NCBI GenBank assembly: GCA_009746045.1
Contig: RPFO01000175.1
Coordinates: 2,849,634 to 2,913,633, forward strand
Length of the DNA: 64,000 nucleotides
Direction of reading: 5' to 3'
Source of the DNA: Mesostigma viride
Taxonomy: Eukaryota > Streptophyta > Mesostigmatophyceae > Mesostigmatales > Mesostigmataceae
Shown here: piece after piece, positions 42,359 to 54,476 of the stretch
Position numbering within the stretch: position 1 is the first letter of the stretch
Layout: each line of letters opens with the position of its first letter
The notes under the pieces: model-generated
What the model was told of the DNA's origin: nothing
The model's database searches: none
The model's input: only the letters and a program-made list of their open reading frames with translations
Program-made: the position numbers and the translations under genes

Positions 42359-45300
42359 TCACTGGGAGCTATGAAGGGGAGCACACCGCTCAGAGCCCAT
42401 GACATACCACTCAGGCAAGGTGATACCATGACGCTGACAATACTCTAGTACAGCAGAGTGACTGTTGGTGAGATCAGACAACCACAGCCACGTAGCAGTC
42501 ACCTCTAGCTCTCCCTTCCAGTGTACCTTAAACTGCAACTGTTTGGTACGACCTTTCCCCTTCACCCTGTGAGCCAACAACCGCTCCACTTCATAGATCT
42601 TCTCCCCCTCAGAATCCAATTCATAAGGCAAAGGGGCAGACAATCTGCCTGGTAAGGTGTTGCGCCTGTACAGCTTCAGCTGGGCTAGGTGAAAAATATT
42701 ATTCCTGAGCTTCCAGTGAGAAGGCACTTGGACCTGGACCACTGTACCATAGTGGAAGGTTGCCAACACTGGGTAAGGACCCAACCAGAGTGGTTGCAGT
42801 TTCCTGCATTGCTCCTTCTCAGGCAGCACTCTGTTGGCTTCCAGCAACACCAAGTCCCCAGGAGCTACAAAGGAATGACTGGCCACCGTTTGCTGCCAGG
42901 CGTAGTCAGGTATTTGTCCTGTGTCCTCAACAGCTGGGTAGCCACAATGCTGTGAGCCTCCTGGAAGGAAGCCAACAACTGCTGGACTGAACCAAGACGT
43001 CGCTGGAAAGGGCCTTCAGCGTCTCTGTCAGGCAGTTCCAAGTCGAATGGTGTCAAGGGACACTGGCCATTGCAGATCACGAAGGGGGACATCTGGTGAG
43101 GAGCCAGAGGAGAGTTGTTGATTGCGAACTCTATGAAAGGTATCTTCTTGTCCCAGTCCTTGTTGTCGTGTGTACAATAGTGCTTTTGACACTCCCTGAC
43201 AATTCTGTTCATCCTCTCCACCGCCCCAGTACTGGCACACCTGTATGCCACACCGAATGCCAGCTTAGTGTCTAGGATGTCAAAGAATGACTTCCAAAAC
43301 CCTGACAGCCAAAGGGGGTCCTGATCAGTGATGATCACTCTAGGCATGCCGTGCAGACGGTAGATCTCCTTCATAAACAAATCTACACACTGTACAGCGG
43401 TGAGATGAGTATTGCAAGGAATCAGATGGCACATCCTGGACAGCCTGTCCATGACCACAAGGATCCTGTCATTGCCACCATCTGACATGGGAAGACCACA
43501 GATAAAATCCATAGTCACACTGATCCAAGGGCGCAGGGGAATGGGCATAGCCATGGGAAAATGGGCGTGGCTTGGTTCCTGACCTTATTTCTCTGGCAGG
43601 AGTCACAGGAGTCCACATAGGCCTTAACATCCTGATAAAGGCCAGGCCACCAAAACCTCTGCTGCACCTCATGCAGTAGCTTAGCATAACCAGGATGACA
43701 CGCAGTCACATCGTCATGGAAACAATGTAACACTGTGGGAATGGCCATCTCAGGCACATACACTTTTCTAGTCACCGTGTGCTCTGCATCATGAGTGTGA
43801 ACATACAGAACGCCCTCCCAGTATTCTACAGGTCTATTGCCAAAGTTGCCCCTCTGGATAGCTGCAGTAGCCATGTCCTCCGTCTTGGTGAAGGCCTTGA
43901 TGACGTCCAGCAGGGAAATATTTAAAGGGTTAGGCAACACCAGGTCCTTGTCAGGTCCCAGGGGCTGCATCTGCATCTCCTCTTCCTGCCCAGGGCTAGC
44001 CACCAACTGCTTGGATGAGACAGTAGTAGCTATAGGCCCTTTTGACCTTGCCATCACCTGAGAGGCCAACACCTTGGACCGGCCTACCAACACAGGGTCC
44101 ATGACCCACTTCCTGGGCCTACCTCTGCTGCGCCTAGCAGGGCCTCCCTCACCTGGCTGCTCTGTGGGAGTGGGCACCACACCTTCAGGACTTCTCCTAA
44201 GACTGTCAGACAGTGACTGGACACCCTCCTGGACGCCTGTCAACTCTGGGACAGAGCCCTGGTCGATGAGCATCACGGGACCACCGTTATTCCCTACAGG
44301 TGGTGTCAACAGTTGAGAAACCTTCTGGTTGTTGGCCTGAGCTCTAGTCAAGGCTCCACACTCTACCACAGAAATCAGGGCAGCACAGATGTCCAAGTCC
44401 TCATGAAAACTTCCCATCAAATCCCTCCTCCTGGACAGGGCGTCAGGCACCACATTCTGCGTACCAGGAATGTACCTCACAGAGAAAGGTCCAAACCCCC
44501 CCAGGAACTCCATCCATCCAGCCATCCTCTTACTCATCCGGGTCTGTTCCAACACATGTACCAAGGGCCTGTGGTCAGTCATCAGGGTAATAGACTCGTT
44601 GCCCTGCCCATCTCTGGCGCTGCTGGCCACAGAAAACTGGGCCCCCTTCAGTAGGTGTTCCCACTTGTGACAGGCCACCACCAATCCCAACAGCTCTTGC
44701 TCATGAACAGGGTAGTTACGTTCTGCAGACGTCATACTCCTGGACATGTATTCCACTGGTTGAGGGCCCTTACCATGATCTTGCATTAGTACTGCACCAA
44801 TAGCACCCTGTGAGGCGTCAGACCTAACCTGGTATGGCAAGTCTGGGTTGGGGCCCACCAACAAGGGAGCAGTGGTAAGCTTCTGCTTCAACACATCAAA
44901 AGCTTGCTGGCATGCTGCAGTCCATTCAAAGGGACATCCTTCTTGAGCAGGGCTAACAGGGGACCAGAGATGGCCGCCATGTCGGGAATGAACCGTCGGT
45001 ACCAGCCCACCAGGCCCAGAAAGGATCTGACATCCTGAGCTGACTTCAACACAGGCCACTCCAAAACAGCAGAGACCTTGCTGGCCTCAGGAGTCATACC
45101 TGCAGCGCTCAGCTGGTAGCCCAGAAACTTCACCTCTTGGCCCCACTCCACCTTGGACCTCTTCACCGACAGATGATACTGATGGATCACCTTAAGGACC
45201 TCCTCCACGTTCTCCAGGTGCTCCCTGAAGGTACGAGAGTGTACCAGAATGTCGTCCAGGTAGACGACCACACAAGTCCTGAAGACCACCCTGGTAGTGT

Positions 45301-46691
45301 CACACAAGTGGGCAATGTCCTTGAACCTGGGGTTGCGAAGGTCAGGTGAGATCTGGGGCAGGGCATTTCCAGTCAGGTGGCCAAAGATGGCATTGACAAA
45401 CATCTGCATAGTGGCAGGACTGTTAGAGGCACCCATGGGCATTACTGTCCACTGGAACTGTCCCCATGGGGTAGAAAAGGCCGTCTTGGGGATGTCCTCA
45501 GTAGCCACCCTGATCTGCCAGAAAGCATGCCTGAGGTCAAACTTGGTAAAGAAGGCAGCTCCTGCAGTCCTCTCCAGCAACTCATCAATTCTGGGCAGAG
45601 GGTACCTGGACTTGACAGTCACCTTGTTCAGTCCCCTCAGGTCAATGCACAACCTCCACCCCCCATCATGCTTGGGTACAAGCAAACACCCAGAACTGAA
45701 AGGACTGTTAGCTGGGAGGATCAGACCAGCCTCCAACAGGCCAATAAGTATGGTCTTCAGCTCTGCCATCTCTGCAGGGCCCATCCTGTACATAGGCACA
45801 AAGGAGGACGAGCACCCTCTACCAACTTGATGACATGTGTGATGGGTCCCTCAGGAGGATACTGGGGCATCTTGTCCTCAAAGATGGCTCCATACCTGTC
45901 CAACAAGGCATCATGCTGCTGTTGTTGCTCAGTGGTGACAGTAGAACTGACAGCATTGACAGAATGACCACTAGCAGACTCAGGTTCATTAGGCACCAAA
46001 TGCAGGAAAAAGATGTGTTCCACTGGATAGGTGGCCAAATAAGACAGAGTATGCTTGGCAGACCACACATGCTTCAGTAGGGCAGCCCGTTTCTCCTCCA
46101 AAGTCGGCTCTTGATCCACCCCTTTCGCACCTGCTTCCCCTCCCTTGCCATCATTGACAGCTGTCTGTGTGGAACAGCACTCAGTGGCTGTTCTTCTCCC
46201 CCCTGGCAACACACAGGTAGCATCCCACACTGTCCCATCCTTGAACTGGACCACCCTGTCAGGCCAAGAAATAGCAGGATTGGTGTCAGACAACCATGGG
46301 ATCCCCAAAATCACATCGCTGCCGTGAGGGGAATGACATCTGCTGTCACTTCCAAAGTCTGGGATGAACAAACTTGGAAGATGAGCTGCACATAGCCAGG
46401 TGAGCAGCTTCTCCTGCCATCAGAATACTGCACCATGACAGGTGTGGGGTGGGCCAACACAGGCAACTTCAGCTCCTGCACCAAGGATGCAGCAATATAA
46501 TTACTGCCAGCACCAGAATCAATCATAAACAAGCAAGCTGGCTGAGCCAAGGGGACTGGCACGTTGAGGAGCCTAGCCTGAAACTTGAGTAAGTGACCTG
46601 GTACAGGAGGACCCACAGGGACAGCAGGGTCAGAAGCACCCACAGTGTTCACTGGCCTAACGTCAACAGCAGGCAGGTCAGACCTGGCCAT
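42359..46691 (-). pseudogene. G2 pol: protease, RT, RNase H, integrase, chromodomain (fossil)
   Basis: The protease motif FMIDSGAGSNY lies near 46530; RT has FTKFDLRHAFWQIRV near 45540 and VYLDDILVHS near 45265. RNase H lies at about 44.4-44.9 kb (NYPVHEQELLGLVVACHKWE near 44710). The integrase finger (HDDVTACHPGY, CDSCQRNK) lies near 43600-43720, core ITMDFICGLP near 43520 and VIITDQDPLW near 43330. A chromodomain end (YEVERLLAHRVKGKGR, FKVHWKGELEVTATW) lies near 42490-42600. Broken in several places. Confidence 0.92.
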
Positions 46692-46717
46692 GACAGAAGG
46701 ATGACCTGGGGACCCAA

Positions 46718-48134
46718 CTAGTTTTTTGACTCAGGTGGGTCTGGGGATGCTCCACTGCCCGATGGTGGAAGCTGCTCAGGTGGTGCTGGAGGCTCATCCT
46801 CGTCCCCCCCATCCTCCTCATCTGCCAGCAGCTGCATGAGAGCGTTCACCATCCTACGCTTATCCTGTCTGCTGAAGGGCCTAGCGCGGGACTGGAACCT
46901 CCCAGAGGGCTGGAAGTTGGGCTGGAACCCTGGCTGTATCCGGTGATCGCCAGCAGGAACGCCAGGAGGAAGGTTGGGTGGCCTGGGAGATGGCAGGGCG
47001 CCAAAAGGTCCTCTCGTGGCAGGGGGAAACTGGTCCCGTCTAGGGCAGTCCCGTGCAAAGTGACCTGGCTGGTTGCAGATAAAACAGTTACCCTGGGTGG
47101 GATCCAATGCATTGAGTTCCCCCAGGAGGTCATCCAGCTGGTTCAGGGACTTCTTGATGGGTGGCACTGGCGTGGCCACAGGTTCCCACTTGACAGAAAA
47201 AGCAGGCACACGACAAAGGGTAAGCACATAAGACAACACCTTGTCCCATTGCCAATCCACGTAGTCGAACTGGGAGAAGTGCTTGTCCACATCCAGTCGC
47301 ACGTGTGGAGCCATGCCATGCAGTAGTCTGTGAAGTGCCTCTGCGTCAGAGCATTGGGAATCTTGGCTCTAAGGTTGGTGAATTGCTCCACGAACTGTGG
47401 CAGCGTCAAACCAGCCTGCGTACAGTTAGCCAGTGCGTCCCGATCCATGCGAAGCTGATCCTGGGGTAACAGAAACCGGCGAAAGCCCAATAGGAGAGAG
47501 GGGAGGTCGGTACACGCACGTCCAGCCACAGAACGCAAAAACTCATCAAAACGGTCGCTGGCACTGTCGCTCATCCGCTGCCTAACCATTCTCTTCTGGA
47601 TGTCCATCGTGAGACGTTCCTCTGCCTTGGGCCCATAGTTGGCGAAGTGGATAGCGAAGACATCCTGAAACTTGGTGGAGAAATGGTCGAAGCTGCGATG
47701 GGTAAGGTTGGTCAGCGATAGCTTGTCTACCGACTCCACCTTAGGAAAAGGAACAGTACGAGGATACAAAGACGTGAGCTCCATCACTGGGGCGTGTGGT
47801 GCATTCTGATTCTCCGACAATGTCGCAGCCACCGAGAGCCGTGGAGGCTCATGCCCCTGTGCATCTGTCCCTTCATCAACAAAAGGAGCGTCAACCGCAT
47901 ATACCCTCGTATACCCAGTGTTGGAGACGGTTGATCCACGAAAACAGACTCTCCATCGCCCGCCTGCCCTTGCGACTCAAGTTGCTGCACACGCGCAATA
48001 GTCCTACCCACACTCTTCTCCAGCGCTTCCGCCACACTTCTAGCTCTCGCAGCTTCCTCACGTTCATGTTGTAATCGAATTTTCTCCGCTGTCAGCTCGT
48101 CAGCCGCTAGCCGAGTGCCGTCTCGCCCCGGCAC
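46718..48134 (-). pseudogene. G2 gag (fossil)
   Basis: Capsid-like region around 47.3-47.8 kb (RMSDSASDRFDEFLRSVAG, FVEQFTNLRAKIP) and zinc knuckle CFICNQPGHFARDC near 47080, then an acidic, Pro-rich tail. Broken. Confidence 0.85.
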
Positions 48135-48685
48135 CGTGTTGTAGCCAAAACGAATAGCCGAACCGTATTCGGGTGCTGGCGAACGCGTGTCCCCACGTTG
48201 GAGAACCGTGGTACACCTCTACCAATGCCACGCAGGGAGGGCTCGCCTGGTTGCACACCGAGGGGCAAGATGGAGAACTTTGGGCCGACCGACAGCGAAT
48301 ATCTGCGGGAAGCAGACATTAAGGTGGTATCTCCAAATAGTTGACGTCTGGGAGTAGATGATGAAACCCTTTCATCACCGGTCGTCCGTTGAGCTGCTAA
48401 AGATGTGGTTGCATCTTCAACTCTCTTACTTGATAACGGTGGTTGTGTCTCCGGGTTACTCATCACTCCATGGGTCGCGCATGCCGGACTGGGGAACGTT
48501 AGAGACTTATGGGCTCAAGGCAGTTCTCAGAGCAAGACTGTCACATAAGGATGAGTCACACTCTTAAGAACTGTCCGAATACACAGCATAACGTACCCTC
48601 TCTGGGTCTGGCAAGAATTCCATTGTTAATCGTGAACTAATACTGTCAAGACAACCAACACCTAGGTAGAAACCTCCGATACCAA
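48135..48685 (-). other. G2 leader region
   Basis: About 550 bp between gag and the 5' LTR; primer-binding site at 48670-48684. A Ser/Arg-rich reading frame at 48107-48466 may be part of the N-terminal Gag; unsure. Confidence 0.5.
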
Positions 48686-49388
48686 TGTAACGACTAAAAA
48701 TGTTGTGTTTGCAACAGCCTCAGTATCAACATTAGCGTGAAAAGATCTTTATACCTGGGTTGGAGTCGCGACAGATAACTTCACGTCCAGAGAAGCAATG
48801 AAGATGGATCTTCAACAGTTAAGGGAATGAGTCCCCACCCTTGTTAGACACAACAGACAAGTTATATCCAAGTCAACTATCTGTTGAAGTTATAGTTGAC
48901 TTTTGGCAAGGGTTGTTTGATTGATGAAACAAGGAAACCCTTGAATTACACCATAGCTTTAGCTCTCACGTACGCACACATGCACGGCCGCCCCAAACAG
49001 GATAAAAGTCATCGTGCACGCAGCATCCATCCAACCCTAACCCGGAAGGACCAATCAAAAGTGAGGATCACTCAAGATAAGATCTTAGCCTCCGAATCCT
49101 CCACACAACACAAAGCCAGTACATACGAAATCTCAAGGACCTGGAACCAAATCCACCAGGTACAACGGTACTGCAGAGAATCTTTGACTGACTAAACAAC
49201 ACCATGCAAAGTACCCTACGTGGATCAGGCCACGACCAATGAGGGTAGAACAATAGATTCGACAGATCTCAACAGGCCCAATATCTATCAGACGTCGAAG
49301 CCTCCTAACTTCTCAAATAATTGTCCTAAAGAACTCATAATAAGATTCAACAGTAGGAAAACTTTGGATGTAACATTTGGTTGTTACA
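48686..49388 (-). repeat. G2 LTR (right; 5' LTR)
   Basis: 703 bp, same as 39968-40670 with at most a few differences. Confidence 0.95.
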
Positions 49389-50063
49389 GGAAGGGATAGG
49401 AAAAGTCTTGGGTAGGGGTCTAGAGGGAGCCACCGTTTCAGGATGGTGCCCATAGGAGAAGGGAACAGTATATTGCTCACGAAGAGATGAATAGGCAAAA
49501 TGATCATAATTCCTATCATCTAGGGGCATGGTACTGAAATCATTATTAACTTCTAAATCAGCCACACGGGTAGGGACCTGGGCAGCCTCATAGGCCGTCT
49601 CAGGGTAGGACCAGGAAGCAGGTGGGTAAAAGGGAACTGCACTAGGGCGCCCAGAAGGGCCGACAGGGGCCGAGGTACGACCCGTGTTAATAGCAGGCAT
49701 TGAAGGCACAGGGTGGGAAGGAGGCCTAGAAGCATTGTTAGTGTGTGAGGACCTGCTGGAGGGGTGAGCCAAGGTTGCAGAAGGGGCAGGGGCCTGGTTC
49801 ACAACAAAAGAAGGTTCATCACTAAATCTGACTTGGGAAATACGTTGTTCATAGGTAGGTGGGGTAATTGAGGGACGACGGCGACCACCAGCAACAGGAG
49901 AAGGAGGTGAGGTACGCAGAATACCTTGAGGGGTGAGATGGTGTACCGTTTCCAAGGAGTCCCGTCGGTTACCACGAGTATTGTTATTGTTAGTGTTATT
50001 AGTAGTAGTATTATTATTATTATTGGTAGGTATAGGCGACATATCTCCACCCACTGGATCCAT
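49389..50063 (-). pseudogene. G1 gag, N-terminal part (fossil)
   Basis: Starts MDPVGGDMSPIPT, then an Asn/Thr run encoded by AAT/AAC triplets, then a Pro/Ser-rich region. Interrupted by G2 at its end. Confidence 0.85.
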
Positions 50064-50154
50064 CTTTAATTACGTAAAGGAATAGGAATCTAGAAGAAAG
50101 CAACAAAGGAAAAAGGAAAAACCTTGAAGGTATGCAGCAGGAACAAAATTAAAA

Positions 50155-50547
50155 TCAATCCTTTTTAACAACAGTAATGGATAGGGAACCAAACTCCAAA
50201 TTGAGAGGAGTATCTGAAGCAGATGCAGATGCAGCCCGTTTAGGGGGAGAAGAAGGAGGGGTAGCAAAGACTAGAGCTTCTACTGGAGGACGACCATGAG
50301 GAATAGGGCGTACATGAAGGCCTAAATCTGTTTGGCTATGATCTATAAGGAACTGCTGAGCTTCTTCGAAGGACATAAATTTCTTGTACCTAATTACGTT
50401 GTATACACGATTCGGAACGATCTTCCTAGCGTCGGACCAAGAAAGGAAAATGGAGGACCATTGAGGCGTAATCACTACGTAATATTTAGCTAGACTATTA
50501 TCGCTAGAAGAATGGGAAGGAGCAGTAAAAGATCGCCGTTGGCTCAT
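50155..50547 (-). CDS. G1 ORF with RNase H1 N-terminal/viroplasmin-like domain (130 aa)
   Basis: A separate ORF upstream of gag. Residues about 20-70 match the hybrid-binding domain found at the N-terminus of eukaryotic RNase H1 and in caulimovirus viroplasmin: the opening KYYVV, IFLSWSDARKIV, and the hallmark YKKFMSFEEAQQFL. Such domains bind RNA:DNA hybrids or dsRNA. The remainder is Pro/Ala/Ser-rich. In this element it could help reverse transcription or particle assembly (inference). It looks whole. Confidence 0.8.
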   Translation of the reverse strand: MSQRRSFTAPSHSSSDNSLAKYYVVITPQWSSIFLSWSDARKIVPNRVYNVIRYKKFMSFEEAQQFLIDHSQTDLGLHVRPIPHGRPPVEALVFATPPSSPPKRAASASASDTPLNLEFGSLSITVVKKD

Positions 50548-51061
50548 GGTAACGCCCCTTGTTGTTCTTGAGTAGTCACGATAGGAGTGGAAGGGGTAGG
50601 AGTCGACTTAGCTGGGTTATCTGGATCACCGAAATGACGAGGGCGGCAATGGTCCAGCGCTCGTAGTCCTAAAGTCAGCGACCCAGTGACTTTCTGCGAG
50701 TGCGGCCGTCTAATGTACAGCAGCACGAAGGAAAAGGTGGAACCTACCCAGACGCTAATCGTCTCACTAACACCGAACCGAAAACATCACCTATCTACGA
50801 CAGTGAACCACTTTTCTAAGGAAAACAAGACGAGGAAAAGGAACTATCTAGAAAAGGATTTTCCGCTTCGAGCAGGTCTATCTTCTAGGCAGGGCGTGTC
50901 CTGAATCAGGCAGCACTACCCCCCCAGCTCGCAGGCGACCCGCCCATTACCTGTCAAGTAGGTGTCGTCTTCATTTTCCCAGCCGCGGAAGGGTTGATTC
51001 AATGACGTATGTTGCAAAGGATCGTCGTCTCGCTCTCTATCTAAACTACCTCCGAGTCCAT
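50548..51061 (-). other. G1 5' leader
   Basis: About 500 bp between the 5' LTR and the HBD-like ORF, ending at the primer-binding site next to 51062. The old relative at 30191-30480 shares this leader. Confidence 0.7.
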
Positions 51062-51632
51062 TGTTACGCCGCAAGCCTCGGCCGCCACCTCTACCTCTAC
51101 CTGTCCTGATACTACCTAAACTAGTGAGGCCGCCTCTAGTTAAACCCCTAGCGAAAGACGAACGAGACGAACCAGATCTCAATGCATTTACATATGTACT
51201 ACTGTAATATGCCATAGGCCATTTAATCAAACCCGTTTACTCCAGGAAAAGAGGAAGGAAACACAACTACACTGCCGTGACCCAAGCCTATATGTGTTAA
51301 TTCATTTAACACACGCCGAGTGACCACACAAGGAGTGGAACGTGCATAAATGGTCACCAACGGTCCAACAGGCTCGGGCCGACCTGGCCCTCGCCTGCAG
51401 AAACACAGAAACACAGGCAGGTGCACAGATGCACGCCGGTCCACTACATTCTACAAAAGGATAAGGACCACTAATATAGTACGCGGCGCGGCGCCCAAAG
51501 GCACCCAATATACCACAGTACTGTTACGGGGACAATCATGTCCAAACTAGAACTGCACGTAACCTAGGAACAACCGAGGCCAAGGACCTAATTTACGTCC
51601 GTAACTACAACGAATTGTTACGCGACGTAACA
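51062..51632 (-). repeat. G1 LTR (right; 5' LTR)
   Basis: 571 bp, TGTTACGCCGC to GCGACGTAACA, followed by TSD CCGTT. Confidence 0.95.
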
Positions 51633-51637
51633 CCGTT

Positions 51638-52013
51638 GTGTCCAAAAGCCTGCAAAAAGTCCTAAATTTAGGACGCTGGGGAATGCTTATTTAATCATGT
51701 AAACAGTAGTGTTTGACCCTGGCATTTGTGCCACTGAGAAATAATATAGTTTTTTAATTTCTATCAAAGACCTAGGTTCAAATAACGACGTTTAGTACCA
51801 AAACTGGCCCTGCCCCATGGCAGACCTCGAGCGAAAAAAATGGCCCAAAATTGAAACTAGGACTTTTTAGGACCACCATATATATCACACATCACCACGC
51901 CACCCACACAGTCCCTTAAGCTTCTTACCAATCCTCAGGGCCCCATGGGACCCTACGCGGCCTTGGGGAGGTGGGGCAGCGTATAACAAGGCCGTACCGT
52001 GCTGTGGCTGCAC
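51638..52013. other. Spacer with paired TAAATTTA / TTTTTAGGAC motifs
   Basis: GTCCTAAATTTAGGAC (51659-51674) and AGGACTTTTTAGGACC (51859-51874) bracket about 215 bp without a gene. The two motifs stand side by side in the reverse order at 58197-58230. Confidence 0.5.
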
Positions 52014-52026
52014 ATATATATACGCG

Positions 52027-54254
52027 CCCCCGCGGCGCGCCCTTGGCTGGCTGGGGCACGCCTCATTGCCCTCCTGAAAGACGACGTCCCCCCGCCTGCT
52101 GGCCGCGTTCGTCCCATTGCTTGCGGCGAGGTCCTACGCAAGCTGGTGAGTAAGGTCATTTGTCGCCAAAAGGCCCCCGAGTTTCGCGCCTACTTCTGCC
52201 CCAACCGGAGTGATACTGAGGAGTCCGTCGCGGCCCAGCTTGGCGTCGCCACCAAAGGGGGCAGCGACATCATCGTGCACACAGTTCAGGCCTACCTCGA
52301 GACGCATCCGACCCATGTGGCGCTGAAGGTGGATTGCCACAATGCGTTCAATGCTGTCACCAAGGCTAGCATCTTTGAGGCCGTCGGCGAGGCGTTCCCT
52401 GACCTTCTTGCGTGGACAGCAGCCTGCTACGGCGAACCCACTCAACTCTCCTTCCTCATGGAGGATGGGACGTTCGCCGACATCGCTTCCCGCACGGGAA
52501 CCCAGCAAGGTGACCCCCTCGGCCCCTTTTACCTGTCTGCCCCGCTGCACAAGGCTCTCCAAGGTGTCCACGCTGCGCACCCGGATGTCGTGCTCCTCGC
52601 CTATATGGACGATATCCATGCCCTTGGCCCGGCCGACGCTGTGGTTGCCGCCCTGGCTGCCCTTGAAGTGGCCATGGCGGCCATCAACCTTCGGCTCACC
52701 CTCCCCAAGTGTGCAGTCTTTTCGCCCCAGGGGGACTGCTCTGGCTTCCCCGCGGCTATCCCGGGGGCATTGGCGCGGGCGCGTGGTTTCTCGTGCCTGG
52801 GCGTCCCTGTGGGTGACCCTGACTACGTCGAAGAGGAGCTCCGGGCCACCGTGGAACAGCGCACCCATGTCCTCGAGACTTGGGCGCGCCTCAAGGACCC
52901 CCAGACCAAAGGGCTCCTCCTGTGGTTTTGCGCCCACCCGCGGGTGGTTCACTGGCTCCGTGGCGCTCCCCCCCACTTGGTGCGGCTTGCCGCGGAAGGC
53001 CATGACGAGCGCATTCAGGCCGCCTTGCAGGTGCTCCTCCCCGGCCCTAGCCTGCCAGCTCACTCCATGCGCTTGGCCACCCTCCCCTGCCGCATGGGCG
53101 GGTGTGGGCTCACCCGCGCCGCCCGCCTCGCCCCCGCCGCCTTCCTTGGCTCTGTTGCTCAGGCCTGGGCGGAGATCCGCCGGTTGGTCCCCAGCGCCGT
53201 CAGCGCCATTCCCGACTTGGTCACCCCATCCCCCTTCCCCTTTGTGCAGGCTGTGCAGGATTCTTACCTCGGGATCCAGCAGGCTTGCGACCTCGTCCGC
53301 CCCGCTCAGGCCGTCCACCGTCGCCTGCCCCGGGGCACGCCCGGCGTGTCCACTGTCGTCAGTCCTAGTGTCTTCCCTGCCTGCGTTCATGAAAAACAAC
53401 AAAAGACCTACGCGGGTATACTACACTGTGCCGACTGGATGGGTCTGCATGCGAGCTTGAACGATCAGGGGAAGGCTTGGCTTCACTCCGTTTCCCTTGA
53501 GGGGAGCGTGGGGTCCGCATTCCTGCGCGCCCTCCCCATGAGCCCTTTGTTCACACTGGTTCCGGCCCTTTACGCCATCGCTCTCCGCCACCAGCTCTTT
53601 GCCCCGCAACCTCTCATCACGGCGGGTGCGTCCTGCGGCAGCTGCGGGCTTGCTCTGGATACTACTGGGACGCACTACATCGCGTGCATGGGTGGCCAGC
53701 AGAACCAGAACTGGTTCCTCTATCTCCATACCGCTCTCCTCCGGGTGGTGTGTGCCATGGTTCGGTCGGTCTTTCCCCACTCCACCATCAAGTGCGAGGA
53801 CGCGGATGGGGCCGCCCTCTACTCACCCAACCATCGCCCCGATATTACCGTGCTTGACTACGACGGGCAGGGTTGCCACCTGCTCATCGATGTCTCCGTG
53901 GCTCGGCCGCTTTCCGGTCGCCACATCCTCCGGGCGGCTGTGGATGCCGGCGCTGCTGCCGCTGTGGCTGAGCGCGACAAGTTTGCCTCCTACGGCAATG
54001 TGGGGCCCCACCGGGTCATCCCCTTTGTCCTTGAGGAGTTCGGGGCCATGGGCCCCAAGACAGCGGAGTTTTTCCACGAGTGCTGCCAGCGCCGTGAAGA
54101 CCGCCTCGACCTCGAGGGTCAGACCGCCCCGTGGTCGGCCCGCACGTGGTCCTCGTATTGGCGGCAGCGTCTGTCACTCGCCCTCACTCGCACCGTGGCT
54201 GATGTGTTATTCCGCCGCACCCGGGCCGACTTTGTCGCGACCCATGCGGTCTAG
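52027..54254 (+). CDS. RLE LINE protein: reverse transcriptase, zinc motif, C-terminal PD-(D/E)XK-like endonuclease
   Basis: One open frame of about 740 residues lacking the N-terminus because of 5' truncation. RT: RPIACGEVLRKLVSKVI, motif A DCHNAFNAV (about 52340), GTQQGDPLGPFYL (about 52500), catalytic YMDD in LLAYMDDIHAL (about 52605), then FSCLGVPVGD. After the thumb come a CX2CX9HX3C motif (CGSCG...HYIAC, about 53640) and NHRPDITVLD...HLLID (53835-53890), the RPD plus D pattern of R2-like endonucleases. Such enzymes nick the target and prime cDNA from the nick. The NAFN and QQGDPLGP motifs recall RLE LINEs such as the NeSL/CRE/R2 group; the exact clade is not settled. Confidence 0.88.
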
Positions 54255-54463
54255 ATCCCTTCCAGGCCTGCATGGTGGGCCGGCAGCGCTGTTGCTGCGT
54301 GTAGTTTTGTGATGTATAGTTAGTTGTACCTTGTGCCGCTGGCGTGATCCTTGGATGTCTGTGTCAGATTACTATTAATTTCTTCAGGGTTATTCTCCCA
54401 GTTATCGGGTTTTTCCTTATGTTGCATGCCTATCTCACCTCCGTAATCTATCATTCTCAATGA
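52027..54463 (+). mobile_element. RLE LINE copy A3 with 13-bp TSD
   Basis: A 5'-truncated non-LTR element with a 3' UTR of about 210 bp. ATATATATACGCG stands at 52014-52026 and again at 54464-54476, so the insertion is intact as a unit; part of the duplicate may belong to the 3' end. It is the best copy of family A and shows that the shorter copies at 2103-9016 derive from the C-terminal end. Confidence 0.92.
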
Positions 54464-54476
54464 ATATATATACGCG

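Larger units (their letters stand above)
39968..49388 (-). mobile_element. Gypsy/chromovirus-type LTR element G2, nested in G1 gag
   Basis: 9421 bp, LTRs of 703 bp each, TSD GGAAG at 39963-39967 and 49389-49393. Primer site TGGTATCGGAGG beside the right LTR, purine tract TTGAGGGGGAGATA beside the left. The LTRs are near-identical, so insertion is recent and later than G1. Order on the minus strand: leader, gag, protease, RT, RNase H, integrase, chromodomain, accessory ORF, 3' LTR. Coding parts are broken in several places. Confidence 0.95.
30675..51632 (-). mobile_element. Gypsy/chromovirus-type LTR element G1, hosting G2
   Basis: Two 571-bp LTRs, TSD CCGTT at 30670-30674 and 51633-51637, a purine tract (GTGGGGGGGAGG) next to the left LTR and a primer site TGGACTCGGAGG one base from the right LTR. 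Without G2 it is about 11.5 kb, long for the family. Order on the minus strand: leader, HBD-like ORF, gag, protease-RT-RNase H, integrase, chromodomain, three extra ORFs, 3' LTR. Gag is split by G2; pol looks broken in only a few places. LTRs look almost identical, so it is young. Confidence 0.95.

Noticed and set aside
52134-53402. Long minus-strand ORF opposite the LINE A3 protein
   Set aside because: Antisense shadow of GC-rich coding sequence; no domain.
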